Shown: positions 50,646-58,857 of the stretch, piece after piece
How the letters are laid out: every line of letters begins with the position of its first letter
Numbering within the stretch: position 1 is the first letter of the stretch
The notes under the pieces: model-generated
What the model was told of the DNA's origin: nothing
Database searches by the model: none
What the model saw: only the letters and a program-made list of their open reading frames with translations
Made by a program: the position numbers and the translations under genes
Assembly: GCF_014645815.1 (NCBI RefSeq)
Contig: NZ_BMML01000023.1
Location: 146,615 to 210,614 of the forward strand
Direction: 5' to 3'
Length of the DNA stretch: 64,000 nucleotides
Source of the DNA: Streptomyces fuscichromogenes
GTDB taxonomy: Bacteria > Actinomycetota > Actinomycetes > Streptomycetales > Streptomycetaceae

Positions 50646-51671
50646 ATGCGCATTGGTGTCCTCACGTCCGGCGGCGACTGCCCCGGCCTGAACGCCGTCA
50701 TCCGGTCCGTCGTGCACCGTGCCGTCGTCGACCACGGCGACGAGGTCATCGGCTTCCGGGACGGCTGGAAGGGCCTCCTGGAGTGCGACTACCTCAAGCT
50801 CGACCTCGACGCCGTGGCCGGCATCCTGGCCCGCGGCGGCACCATCCTCGGGTCGTCCCGGGTCCAGCCCTCGCACCTGCGGGACGGCGTGGAGCGGGCC
50901 AGGGGCCATGTCGCCGAGCTCGGGCTCGACGCGATCATCCCGATCGGCGGCGAGGGCACGCTGAAGGCGGCCCGGCTGATGTCCGACGCCGGCCTGCCGA
51001 TCGTGGGCGTGCCGAAGACCATCGACAACGACATCGCCGTCACCGACGTGACCTTCGGCTTCGACACGGCCGTGGGGGTCGCCACCGACGCGCTCGACCG
51101 GCTCAAGACCACCGCCGAGTCCCACCAGCGGGTGCTCGTCGTCGAGGTCATGGGGCGGCACACCGGCTGGATCGCCCTGCACTCCGGCATGGCGGCCGGC
51201 GCCCACGCCATCGTCGTACCGGAACGGCCCTTCGACATCGAGGAGTTGGCCCGCCGGGTCGGCGAGCGGTTCGAGGCGGGCAAGCGGTTCGCGATCGTCG
51301 TCGCGGCGGAGGGGGCCAAGCCGAGGGCGGGCACGATGGCCTTCGACGAGGGCGGCAAGGACATCTACGGCCACGAGCGGTTCGCCGGGATCGCCCGGCA
51401 GCTCTCCATCGAGCTGGAGCAGCGGCTCGGCAAGGAGGCTCGGCCGGTCATCCTCGGGCACGTGCAGCGGGGTGGCACGCCGACGGCGTACGACCGGGTG
51501 CTGGCGACGCGGTTCGGGTGGCATGCGGTGGAGGCCGTGCACCGGGGGGAGTTCGGTCGTATGACCGCGCTGCGGGGGACGGACATCGTGATGGTGCCGC
51601 TGGCGGACGCGGTGGAGACGTTGAAGACGGTTCCGGACGAGCGGTACGAGGAAGCGGAGACCGTGCTCTAA
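50646..51671 (+). CDS. pfkA: ATP-dependent 6-phosphofructokinase
   Basis: This 341-residue group III phosphofructokinase has GGDCPGLNAVIR at the N-terminus, PIGGEGTLKAARL with Gly in the ATP-type position, and the catalytic PKTIDNDI. The glycine points to ATP rather than pyrophosphate as donor. It phosphorylates fructose 6-phosphate. A single gene with its own promoter region follows gatD by 180 bp. Streptomyces carry several such isozymes. Confidence 0.93.
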   Translation: MRIGVLTSGGDCPGLNAVIRSVVHRAVVDHGDEVIGFRDGWKGLLECDYLKLDLDAVAGILARGGTILGSSRVQPSHLRDGVERARGHVAELGLDAIIPIGGEGTLKAARLMSDAGLPIVGVPKTIDNDIAVTDVTFGFDTAVGVATDALDRLKTTAESHQRVLVVEVMGRHTGWIALHSGMAAGAHAIVVPERPFDIEELARRVGERFEAGKRFAIVVAAEGAKPRAGTMAFDEGGKDIYGHERFAGIARQLSIELEQRLGKEARPVILGHVQRGGTPTAYDRVLATRFGWHAVEAVHRGEFGRMTALRGTDIVMVPLADAVETLKTVPDERYEEAETVL

Positions 51672-51722
51672 GGGGCAGCGCCGTAGGGGGTGCCGATGCG
51701 TCGCCGGGTGCGGGTCGTGCGT

Positions 51723-51760
51723 GGTCGCTCGCGCAGTTCCCCGCGCCCCTGGAGGCAGGG
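51723..51760. repeat. Streptomyces intergenic repeat, copy 4
   Basis: GGTCGCTCGCGCAGTTCCCC followed by GCGCCCCTGGAGGCAGGG. It lies 50 bp after the pfkA stop. Confidence 0.75.
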
Positions 51761-51851
51761 ACACTCACCCCGGTCGCGGGTGCCGTCGGCGGCGGTTCTA
51801 CTCTGGGTGCGGCTGTAAACGTACAACCCCCCACGAATCAGGAGCCGCCGG

Positions 51852-52802
51852 ATGGATCACAGCGGGCACGGCATGACCATGGATCTGCCGCCGTTCACGC
51901 TGGGGCGGGGGCTGGAGTGGTCGGCGGATCCCTTCTTCCTCGTCGCCTGTCTCGCCGGGCTGGCGCTGTACGGATGGGGTGTGGTGCGGCTGCGGCGGCG
52001 CGGGGACGCCTGGTCCGTGGGGCGGACCGTGTCGTTCGTCGTCGGGGTGCTGACCATCATGGCGGTGATGTGCACCAGGCTGAACGACTACGGGATGGTC
52101 ATGTTCAGCGTGCACATGGTGCAGCACATGATCATCAGCATGCTCTCGCCCATCCTGATCCTGCTGGGTGCCCCGGTCACGCTCGCGCTGCGCGCGCTGC
52201 CCGTCGCCGGGAAGGGCCGCAAGGGGCCGCGTGAGCTGCTGCTGGCCCTGCTGCACAGCCGGTACATGCGGATCGTCACCCACCCCGCCTTCACCATCCC
52301 GCTGTTCATCGCGAGCCTGTACGCGCTCTACTTCACCCCGCTCTTCGACTTCCTGATGGGCTCCAGGGCCGGGCACATCGCGATGATGGTGCACTTCCTC
52401 GCCGTCGGTGTCGTCTTCTTCTGGCCGATCATCGGCGTCGACCCGGGGCCGCACCGGCCGGGGTATCTCCTGCGCATGCTGGAGCTGTTCGCCGGCATGC
52501 CGTTCCACGCCTTCTTCGGCATCGCGTTGATGATGGCGTCGGAGCCCATGGTCGAGACGTTCAGGAATCCGCCGGCCTCGCTCGGCATCGACGCGCTCAC
52601 CGACCAGAACGCGGCCGGCGGAATCGCCTGGGCCTTCAGCGAGGTCCCCTCCGTACTCGTGCTCATCGCCCTGCTGTTCCAGTGGTACGGCTCCGAACAG
52701 CGCCAGGCCCGGCGCCACGACCGGGCCGCCGACCGGGACGGCGACAAGGAACTCGAGGCGTACAACGCCTATTTGGCCTCACTGAACGCACGCAACAGCT
52801 GA
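51852..52802 (+). CDS. Cytochrome c oxidase assembly-type membrane protein (CtaG/Caa3 family)
   Basis: This 316-residue protein has about seven or eight membrane helices and the Caa3_CtaG (PF09678) pattern: HMVQHMIISMLSPILILLGAP, a conserved His pair in the helix, and FHAFFGIALM. The N-terminus MDHSGHGMTMDLPPF is rich in His and Met and may bind copper. It likely helps deliver copper to the terminal oxidase. A GGAGCC element precedes ATG 51852. Confidence 0.87.
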   Translation: MDHSGHGMTMDLPPFTLGRGLEWSADPFFLVACLAGLALYGWGVVRLRRRGDAWSVGRTVSFVVGVLTIMAVMCTRLNDYGMVMFSVHMVQHMIISMLSPILILLGAPVTLALRALPVAGKGRKGPRELLLALLHSRYMRIVTHPAFTIPLFIASLYALYFTPLFDFLMGSRAGHIAMMVHFLAVGVVFFWPIIGVDPGPHRPGYLLRMLELFAGMPFHAFFGIALMMASEPMVETFRNPPASLGIDALTDQNAAGGIAWAFSEVPSVLVLIALLFQWYGSEQRQARRHDRAADRDGDKELEAYNAYLASLNARNS

Positions 52803-53164
52803 CCGGCGTCGGGGAGACCGCCGGGAGACCGCCGGGAGATCGGTGATGGCGGCGCACGCCATGCCCGACGTCGCCGGCACGTCCTTCGCAGAGCCGGGCG
52901 GACAGCTCTCTCACACGTGATCGGCCGCGGTCCGGGGACGGGAACCGACTCGCCGCGGACTGGTCCAGCAGGACGCGCTTCGCGGTCGCGCGGGAAGGAG
53001 CCCGCCGGACCCGTGGACACGCCGAAGCGGAACCGACTCCGGTTGCCGCCCGCCCGGACCGCCCTGCTCGGGGCCGCACGGCAGGGGGGGCTCGGGCTCA
53101 CGCGGCCAGGATCCGTCCTGACACCGGCGAGGGGGGACAGCAGGACTCGGCGTGTGCACGGGAC
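52803..53164. other. Intergenic region, no supportable gene
   Basis: This 362-bp stretch lies between the CtaG-type gene and the TnpB relic. It has no ribosome site or conserved motif that I can see. A run of seven G lies at 53084-53090. It may hold further decayed mobile-element sequence. Confidence 0.5.
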
Positions 53165-53690
53165 GCACGGGCCCAGGGCTGCGGATCACGGCGTGGAAGA
53201 AGACCGAGGAGCCGGCGTTCCTCAACGAGGTCTCCTCGGTGCCGTTGCAGCAGACCCTGCGGTATCTGCAGACCGCGTTCACCGACTTCTTCGCCAAGCG
53301 GGCGAAGTACCCGCGCTTCACGTCGCGGAAGAGGTCGCGCAGGTCCGCCGAGTACACCACCAGCGGTTTCCGTTTCCGGGACGGAGCAGTGACGCCGGCG
53401 AAGTTGACGGCCCCGCTGGACATCGTGTGGTCCCGGCCGCTGCCCGAAGGGGCGCAGCCGTCCACCGTGACCGTGTCGCAGGACGCGGCTTCGGCACGGC
53501 GGAAGCTGTCCCGCAAGGCCAAGGGAGACGGCGCCAACAGCCGTAGAGCCCGGCGCCAGGTGGTGGACCGCTTCTTCCCCTCCTCACGTGGACGTGTGAC
53601 CGCTGCGGTACGGCCCTCAACGGAGAACTCCGGGCAGGCAGTCGGTGACGAAGCGGAAAGCCCCACGGCGCGAGCCGTCGTGGCGTGCAC
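53165..53690 (+). pseudogene. Decayed IS605-type TnpB (OrfB) transposase
   Basis: Frame 1 reads LRITAWKKTEEPAFLNEVSS, then VPLQQTLRYLQTAFTDFF, KYPRFTSRKRSRRSAEYTTS and PLDIVWSRPLPEGAQPSTVTVSQDA, then jumps to SARRKLSRKAKG. The zinc-ribbon piece TWTCDRCGT occurs in another frame at 53586-53612, and the C-terminal piece GRQSVTKRKAPRREPS in a third at 53633-53680. Several frameshifts and internal deletions are therefore present, with the RuvC core missing. This is a dead relic; no TnpA, ends or guide-RNA end could be recognised. Confidence 0.75.
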
Positions 53691-53702
53691 CGTCAGTACT
53701 CG

Positions 53703-53726
53703 GTATCAGTATCAGTATCAGTATCA
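53703..53726. repeat. Four GTATCA hexamer repeats
   Basis: Four perfect tandem GTATCA copies run directly into GGAGG (53727-53731). The tract lies just after the TnpB relic and about 58 nt before the small membrane gene start. Confidence 0.9.
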
Positions 53727-53783
53727 GGAGGAAGCAGAACGGGGGCACCATGGAGGGACACGGACCATGAGGAGGGTGTCGCG

Positions 53784-53963
53784 ATGCCCGGATCTGCGAA
53801 CGGTTCGAACGGGGCCACGAAGACGATGGGGGTGCTCACCGTCGGCGGACTCGTGGTGGTGACCGCCTACACGGTGGCGCTCGGCAGCAACGGCTGGCTC
53901 TGGTTCGGATGGGTGGTGCTGGGCCTGCTGACACTGGCGATGGTGCTCACCCAGAACAACTGA
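53784..53963 (+). CDS. Small membrane protein
   Basis: This 59-residue protein has two hydrophobic segments, residues about 15-34 (GVLTVGGLVVVTAYTVAL) and about 37-56 (WLWFGWVVLGLLTLAMVL). GAGGAGGG lies 8 nt before ATG 53784. Small proteins of this type are common in Streptomyces, without known role. It is followed by a hairpin at 53982-53998. Confidence 0.7.
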   Translation: MPGSANGSNGATKTMGVLTVGGLVVVTAYTVALGSNGWLWFGWVVLGLLTLAMVLTQNN

Positions 53964-53981
53964 CACAGCACCCCGGGTGAA

Positions 53982-53998
53982 GCGCCCCGAAGGGGCGC
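53982..53998. terminator. Hairpin terminator
   Basis: GCGCCCC-GAA-GGGGCGC forms a 7-bp stem after the small membrane gene. It faces the convergent kinase gene and could act for both. Confidence 0.6.
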
Positions 53999-54028
53999 GG
54001 GGAACCACGCGACCGGCCACGACGGCGC
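53985..54028. repeat. Streptomyces intergenic repeat, copy 5 (inverted)
   Basis: GGGGCGCGGGGAACCACGCG followed by ACCGGCCACGACGGCGC. It shares its first half with the hairpin at 53982. Confidence 0.75.
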
Positions 54029-54070
54029 CGCAGACGAACGACGACACAAAGCGGCCCTTCCAGCGAAGCG

Positions 54071-55252
54071 CTAGTGCACCCCGGGCTGGTACTTGGGCAG
54101 CCTGGCGGTGATCTTCATGCCCGCGCCCGGGGCGGTCTCGATGACCAGGCCGTGGTCGTCGCCGTACACCTGGCGAAGCCGGTCGTCGACGTTGGAAAGG
54201 CCGATGCCCCCGGAGGGACTGGTCTCGCCGGCGAGGATGCGGCGCAGCAGGACCGGGTCCATGCCGGCGCCGTCGTCCTCGATGACGACCAGGGCCTGGG
54301 CGCCCTCGTCCTGGGCGGTGATCTGGATACGGCAGGTGCCGGTCTTGCCCTCCAGGCCGTGCTTGACGGCGTTCTCCACCAGGGGCTGGAGGCAGAGGAA
54401 GGGAAGGGTGACCGGGAGCACCTCGGGGGCGATCTGCAGGGTGACCGTGAGGCGGTCGCCGAAGCGGGCCCGGACCAGCGCCAAGTAGTGGTCGATGGCG
54501 TGGAGTTCGTCGGCGAGGGTGGTGAAGTCACCATGCCTGCGGAACGAGTAGCGGGTGAAGTCGGCGAACTCCAGCAGCAGTTCGCGGGCCCGCTCCGGGT
54601 CGGTGCGGACGAACGAGGCGATCACCGCGAGCGAGTTGAAGATGAAGTGCGGGGAGATCTGGGCGCGCAGGGCACGGATCTCGGCCTCGATGAGACGGGT
54701 CCGGGAGCGGTCCAGGTCGGCGAGTTCCAGCTGGACGCTGACCCAGCGGGCGACCTCGCCGGCCGCCCGGACCAGGACGGCGGACTCGCGCGGGGCGCAG
54801 GCGACCAGGGTGCCGTGGACACGGTCGTCGACGGTGAGCGGGGTGATCACCGCCCAGCGGACCGGGCAGTCGGGGGTCTCGCAGTGCAGCCGGAAGGCCT
54901 CGCCGCGGCCGGACTCCAGCGGCCCGGCGAGCCGTTCCATGAGCTCGGCCCGGTGGTGGTCGCCGACGCCGTCCCAGACCAGCAGGTTCTCGTGGTCGGT
55001 GAGGCAGAGCGCGTCGGTGCCGAGCAGGGTGCGCAGCCGGCGGGCCGAGCGGCGGGCGGTCTCCTCGGTGAGTCCGGCGCGCAGCGGGGGCGCGGCGAGG
55101 GAGGCGGTGTGCAGGGTCTCGAAGGTGGCGTGCTCGACGGGGGTGCCGAGGCCGCCGAGGCTCTCGGGGCGTGCGGTGCGGCGGCCGAGCCAGAAGCCGG
55201 CGGCGAGCAGCGGGAGTACGGCCACGCAGAGGCCGGCCAGGAACCCGGTCAC
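54071..55252 (-). CDS. LytS-type sensor histidine kinase
   Basis: This 393-residue kinase has one N-terminal membrane helix (about 3-22), a cytosolic GAF-like region (about 45-180), the His_kinase (PF06580) box RAQISPHFIFNSLAVIASF with the phospho-His near residue 202, and a C-terminal HATPase (PLVENAVKHGLEG, GGIGLSNVDDRL). It lacks the multi-helix LytS sensor, so the signal may come from the symporter, whose gene overlaps it by 4 nt, or from a cytosolic ligand. It pairs with the LytTR regulator at 57366. Confidence 0.88.
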   Translation of the reverse strand: MTGFLAGLCVAVLPLLAAGFWLGRRTARPESLGGLGTPVEHATFETLHTASLAAPPLRAGLTEETARRSARRLRTLLGTDALCLTDHENLLVWDGVGDHHRAELMERLAGPLESGRGEAFRLHCETPDCPVRWAVITPLTVDDRVHGTLVACAPRESAVLVRAAGEVARWVSVQLELADLDRSRTRLIEAEIRALRAQISPHFIFNSLAVIASFVRTDPERARELLLEFADFTRYSFRRHGDFTTLADELHAIDHYLALVRARFGDRLTVTLQIAPEVLPVTLPFLCLQPLVENAVKHGLEGKTGTCRIQITAQDEGAQALVVIEDDGAGMDPVLLRRILAGETSPSGGIGLSNVDDRLRQVYGDDHGLVIETAPGAGMKITARLPKYQPGVH

Positions 55253-56961
55253 GCCTTCACCTCCGCGCGCAGCTCTTCCGGCAGGTGGAAGCGGGCCAGG
55301 ATCGCGGCCGTGCCGGGCGGCACCCGGCCCGGGGTGGCCAGGGAGACCAGGATCATGGTGAGGAAGCCCAGCGGCACCGACCAGAGCGCGGGCCAGGCGA
55401 GCAGGGCGTGCGCATCACCGGTGCCGGGCAGGTCGGCCATGGTCGCGGCCACCGCGCAGAACGCCGAGCCGCCCCCGGCGAGCATCCCGGCGGCAGCACC
55501 GGGCGGGGTCAGCCGGCGCCACCAGATACCGAGGACCAGCAGCGGGCAGAAGGAGGAGGCGGACACGGCGAAGGCCAGCCCGACGGCGTCGGCGACCGGC
55601 AGGCCGCCCACCAGCACGCTCGCGGCGAGCGGTACGGCCATGGCGAGGACCGTCCCCAGTCTGAAGTGCCGTACTCCGCGCGCCGGGAGGACGTCCTGGG
55701 TGAGGACCCCGGCGACCGCCATGGTGAGGCCGGAGGCCGTGGAGAGGAACGCGGCGAAGGCACCGCCCGCCACCAGCGCGCCCAGCAGGTCGCCGCCGAG
55801 GCCGCCGACGACCCGGTCGGGCAGCAGCAGGACGGCGGCGTCCGTCTCGCCGGTGAGGGTGAGTTCGGGGGTGTAGAGGCGGCCGAGGGCGCCGTAGACG
55901 GGCGGCAGCAGGTAGAACAGGCCGATCAGGGCCAGAACGGCGACCGTGGTGCGGCGGGCGGCGACACCGTGCGGGCTGGTGTAGAAGCGGACGACGACGT
56001 GCGGCAGGCCCATGGTGCCGAGGAAGGTGGCGAGGATCAGTCCGTACGTGGCGTACAGCGGGCGTTCCTCGCGGCTCTCGGTGAGCGAGGTGGACATGCC
56101 GCCGTTGGTGCCCCGGTCGGTGGCGGGGACGCGGGTGCCCTGGGCGAAGGTCAGGCGGGTGCCCGCGCTGATGCGGTGGGTGCCCTCGGGGAGGGTGACC
56201 CGGGCGTCCCGGTGCGGGTGGCCGTCGACGGTGCCGGTGACCGTGACCGTGAGCCGGCGGTCGAGCCGCAGGGAGAGGGTGTCTCTGACGTCCACCGCGC
56301 GCTGGGTGCGGAAGGTGGCCGGTTCGTCGAAGGCGTGCACGGGGGCGCCGGCGCGCTGCCAGGCGAGGACGAGGAAGAGGGCGGGGACGAGCAGCGCGGT
56401 GAGCTTCAGCCAGTACTGGAAGGCCTGCACGAAGGTGATGCTGCGCATGCCGCCGGCGGCCACGGTGGCCACCACGACCACGGCGACGATGAGCCCGCCG
56501 AGTGCGTCGGGGGCGCCGGTGAGAACCGACAACGTGAGTCCCGCGCCCTGGAGTTGGGGCAGCAGGTAGAGCCAGCCGACGCCGACGACGAACGCCCCGG
56601 CCAGCCGTCGTACCTGCTGCGAGGCGAGCCGGGCCTCGGCGAAGTCGGGGAGGGTGTAGGCGCCGGAGCGGCGCAGCGGGGCGGCGACGAAGAGGAGCAG
56701 GACGAGGTAGCCGGCGGTGTAGCCGACCGGGTACCAGAGCATGTCGGGCCCCTGGACCAGGACCAGGCCCGCGATGCCCAGGAAGGAGGCCGCCGAAAGG
56801 TACTCGCCGCTGATCGCGGCCGCGTTGAGGCGGGGGCCGACGGTGCGTGAGGCGACGTAGAAGTCGGAGGTGGTGCGGGAGATGCGCAGGCCGAAGGCGC
56901 CGACGAGGACGGTCGCGACGACCACGAGGGCGACGGCCGGGACTGCGTAACTGGAGTTCAT
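55249..56961 (-). CDS. Sodium:solute symporter (ActP/MctP-like)
   Basis: This 570-residue SSS-family transporter has about 13 helices. The family motifs LNAAAISGEYLSAASFLGIAG and FAAFLSTASGLTMAVAGVLTQD (sodium site) are visible. A hydrophilic insertion of about 85 residues (about 215-300) lies between two central helices. Relatives carry acetate, pyruvate or other monocarboxylates. It is placed between a DUF485 gene and a LytS kinase, with a LytTR regulator at the head of the operon; DUF485 partners are typical of ActP systems. The substrate is inferred only. Confidence 0.85.
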   Translation of the reverse strand: MNSSYAVPAVALVVVATVLVGAFGLRISRTTSDFYVASRTVGPRLNAAAISGEYLSAASFLGIAGLVLVQGPDMLWYPVGYTAGYLVLLLFVAAPLRRSGAYTLPDFAEARLASQQVRRLAGAFVVGVGWLYLLPQLQGAGLTLSVLTGAPDALGGLIVAVVVVATVAAGGMRSITFVQAFQYWLKLTALLVPALFLVLAWQRAGAPVHAFDEPATFRTQRAVDVRDTLSLRLDRRLTVTVTGTVDGHPHRDARVTLPEGTHRISAGTRLTFAQGTRVPATDRGTNGGMSTSLTESREERPLYATYGLILATFLGTMGLPHVVVRFYTSPHGVAARRTTVAVLALIGLFYLLPPVYGALGRLYTPELTLTGETDAAVLLLPDRVVGGLGGDLLGALVAGGAFAAFLSTASGLTMAVAGVLTQDVLPARGVRHFRLGTVLAMAVPLAASVLVGGLPVADAVGLAFAVSASSFCPLLVLGIWWRRLTPPGAAAGMLAGGGSAFCAVAATMADLPGTGDAHALLAWPALWSVPLGFLTMILVSLATPGRVPPGTAAILARFHLPEELRAEVKA

Positions 56962-57003
56962 CTGGCCTCGTCGGAGTTGGTCCGGCGTCGTCGGGGCTGG
57001 AGT

Positions 57004-57363
57004 TCATCGGTCCTCGACGAGGCGGACGAAGTCCTCCTCGTTGCGTTCGGCGCGGCGCACGTACCAGCGGGCGAGCAGGATCAGCGGGGCGTACAGGCAG
57101 AAGCCGAGCACCAGCCACTCAAGGCGGCGCGCCTGGGGGGCGGCGGCGAAGACCAGCGGGAGCGGGCCGACCAGCAGCACCAGGACGGCGAACACGACCA
57201 GGGCGACCCGCAGTTGGCTGCGCATCAGGGAGCGGACGTAGGTGTGGCCGAGGGTGGTCTGCTCGTCGATCTCGGTGCGCGGCCGGTAGTAGCCGGAGGC
57301 ACGGCGGCTGCGGCGGGGCGGGCCGGTGACGGTGACCCGGCGCTCGGCGGGGTCGGCGGGCAT
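57004..57363 (-). CDS. DUF485-like small membrane protein
   Basis: This 119-residue protein has two membrane helices (about 60-80 and 90-110) after a charged N-terminus, with the family-like start RTEIDEQTTLGHTYVRSLMRSQLRVALVV. Proteins of this class (YjcH-like) are encoded just before SSS symporters and are thought to form a complex with them. ATG 57363 is 2 nt after the stop of the LytTR regulator gene, and the symporter gene follows 42 bp later. The function is not proven. Confidence 0.78.
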   Translation of the reverse strand: MPADPAERRVTVTGPPRRSRRASGYYRPRTEIDEQTTLGHTYVRSLMRSQLRVALVVFAVLVLLVGPLPLVFAAAPQARRLEWLVLGFCLYAPLILLARWYVRRAERNEEDFVRLVEDR

Positions 57364-57365
57364 CG

Positions 57366-58115
57366 TCAGGCCCTCCTCATCAGGAGGTCCCGCAGCTCGC
57401 GGGCGTGGCGTCGGCTGACCTGGAGCTCCTCGGCGCCGACCAGGACGCTCACCGTGCCCGCGTCCAGGCGGAGTTCGCCGACGTGGCGGAGGGCGACGAG
57501 GTGGCGGCGGTGGATGCGGACGAAGCCCCGGGAGCGCCAGCGGTCCTCCAGGGTGGACAGCGGGATGCGGACCAGGTGGCTGCCGCGGTCGGTGTGCAGG
57601 CGGGCGTAGTCGCCCTGGGCCTCGACGTGGGTGATGTCGTCCACCGCCACGAACCGTGTCACGCCGCCGAGTTCGACGGGTATGTGGTCGGGGTCGGGTT
57701 CGTGCACGGGTATCCGCGGTGCGGTGCCGCGCAGTTCGGCGGCCCGGCGTACCGCCTCCGCGAGGCGTTCCTTGCGGACCGGCTTCAGGACGTAGTCGAC
57801 GGCCTTGAGGTCGAAGGCCCGCACCGCGAAGTCCTCGTGGGCGGTGACGAAGACGACCAGCGGGGGCCGGGCGAAGCCGGTGAGCAGCCGGGCCAGGTCC
57901 AGACCGTCCAGGCCGGGCATCTGGACGTCGAGGAAGACGACGTCGATGGCCTCGGGGCCCTGGGGTCCGGACTCCAGGGCCCGGGTGATGCGGCGCAGCG
58001 CCTCGGTGGCGTCCCCGGCGCCCTCGACGCTTCCGATGCGCGGATCGGCGTTCAGCAGATAGAGCAGTTCCTCCAGCGAGGGGCGTTCGTCGTCGACGGC
58101 GAGGGCGCGCAGCAT
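57366..58115 (-). CDS. LytTR-family response regulator
   Basis: This 249-residue protein has a receiver domain (LAVDDERPSLEELLYLL, phospho-Asp in VVFLDVQMPGLDGL near residue 63, Lys in VLKPVRKERL) and a C-terminal LytTR DNA-binding domain (FVAVDDITHVEAQGDYARLHT ... FVRIHRRHLVAL). It is the first gene of the operon with DUF485, symporter and LytS-type kinase, like BtsR/YpdB systems that control carboxylate uptake. It likely activates its own operon. Confidence 0.92.
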   Translation of the reverse strand: MLRALAVDDERPSLEELLYLLNADPRIGSVEGAGDATEALRRITRALESGPQGPEAIDVVFLDVQMPGLDGLDLARLLTGFARPPLVVFVTAHEDFAVRAFDLKAVDYVLKPVRKERLAEAVRRAAELRGTAPRIPVHEPDPDHIPVELGGVTRFVAVDDITHVEAQGDYARLHTDRGSHLVRIPLSTLEDRWRSRGFVRIHRRHLVALRHVGELRLDAGTVSVLVGAEELQVSRRHARELRDLLMRRA

Positions 58116-58226
58116 GAACGGAGTGTAGGCGGCGGAACGCGGCGCTGGACATGTGCCGGACGTGGCCGTCCGCGCCGGACGAAGTGGTGTGCCCGGACCG
58201 GCTTCGCCCGTGGTTACAGTGCGGGC

Positions 58227-58712
58227 ATGAACAGCGGCACCGCCTCCTTCGACGATCTCGACCGGAAGATCACCACCGCGTTGATGGCGAACGCGCGGAC
58301 CAGTTTCGCCGAGATCGGCGCGGCTGTCGGGCTCTCCGCGACGGCCGTGAAGCGGCGGGTCGACCGGTTGCGCGAGACGGGTGTGATCACCGGGTTCACG
58401 GCCACCGTCACCCCCTCGGCCCTCGGCTGGCGCACGGAGGCGTACGTCGAGGTGTACTGCGAGGGCGCGGCGCCGCCCCGGCGGCTCGCGGAGGTGGTCC
58501 GCAACCATCCGGAGATCACCGCGGCCATGACGGTGACCGGCGGCGCGGACGCCCTGCTGCATGTGCGGGCCCGGGACGTGGGCCATTTCGAGGAGGTGCT
58601 GGAGCGGATCCGCGTGGAGCCCTTCATCCGGAAGACGATCAGCGTGATGGTGCTGTCGCATCTGCTCCCGGAGAGCCCGGAGGCGGGTGCCACCCACCCC
58701 GTACCGGAGTAA
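58227..58712 (+). CDS. Lrp/AsnC-family regulator
   Basis: This 161-residue regulator has an N-terminal HTH (about 8-58: FDDLDRKITTALMANARTSFAEIGAAVGLSATAVKRRVDRL) and a C-terminal RAM domain (TGGADALLHVRARDVGHFEEVL). TACAGT (58215-58220) ends 6 nt before ATG 58227, so the mRNA may be leaderless. It is followed by the DDAH-like hydrolase and ornithine aminotransferase, and two palindromes lie between. It probably senses arginine, ornithine or lysine and controls their breakdown. Confidence 0.9.
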   Translation: MNSGTASFDDLDRKITTALMANARTSFAEIGAAVGLSATAVKRRVDRLRETGVITGFTATVTPSALGWRTEAYVEVYCEGAAPPRRLAEVVRNHPEITAAMTVTGGADALLHVRARDVGHFEEVLERIRVEPFIRKTISVMVLSHLLPESPEAGATHPVPE

Positions 58713-58760
58713 ACGCATCGATGCTGCGTTTGTACGACCGGAGACGCAGTGTTCCTGCGT
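58711..58760. promoter_or_regulatory. Two AsnC-type operators
   Basis: AAACGCA-N7-TGCGTTT (58711-58731) is a perfect palindrome. ACGCA-N7-TGCGT (58744-58760) repeats it with the same 7-nt centre. The centres are 31 bp apart, about three helical turns. A further ACGCGCAA half-site follows. They lie just upstream of the hydrolase promoter and are the likely sites of the AsnC regulator at 58227. Confidence 0.7.
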
Positions 58761-58780
58761 GAACGCGCAACATTTATTTC

Positions 58781-58810
58781 TTGTCGTCCGTATCCGTCGC
58801 TTTCTACCGT
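58781..58810 (+). promoter_or_regulatory. Promoter of the arginine/ornithine operon
   Basis: TTGTCG (58781-58786), 18 nt and TACCGT (58805-58810) fit a housekeeping promoter about 50 nt before GTG 58858. Confidence 0.5.
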
Positions 58811-58857
58811 GGTGTCAACCCTCAGTCGACACCGCGGGAAAGCGGAGGAACACCTCT

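Noticed and set aside
53165..53690. A functional TnpB with guide RNA
   Set aside because: Frameshifts and loss of the RuvC core make it inactive.
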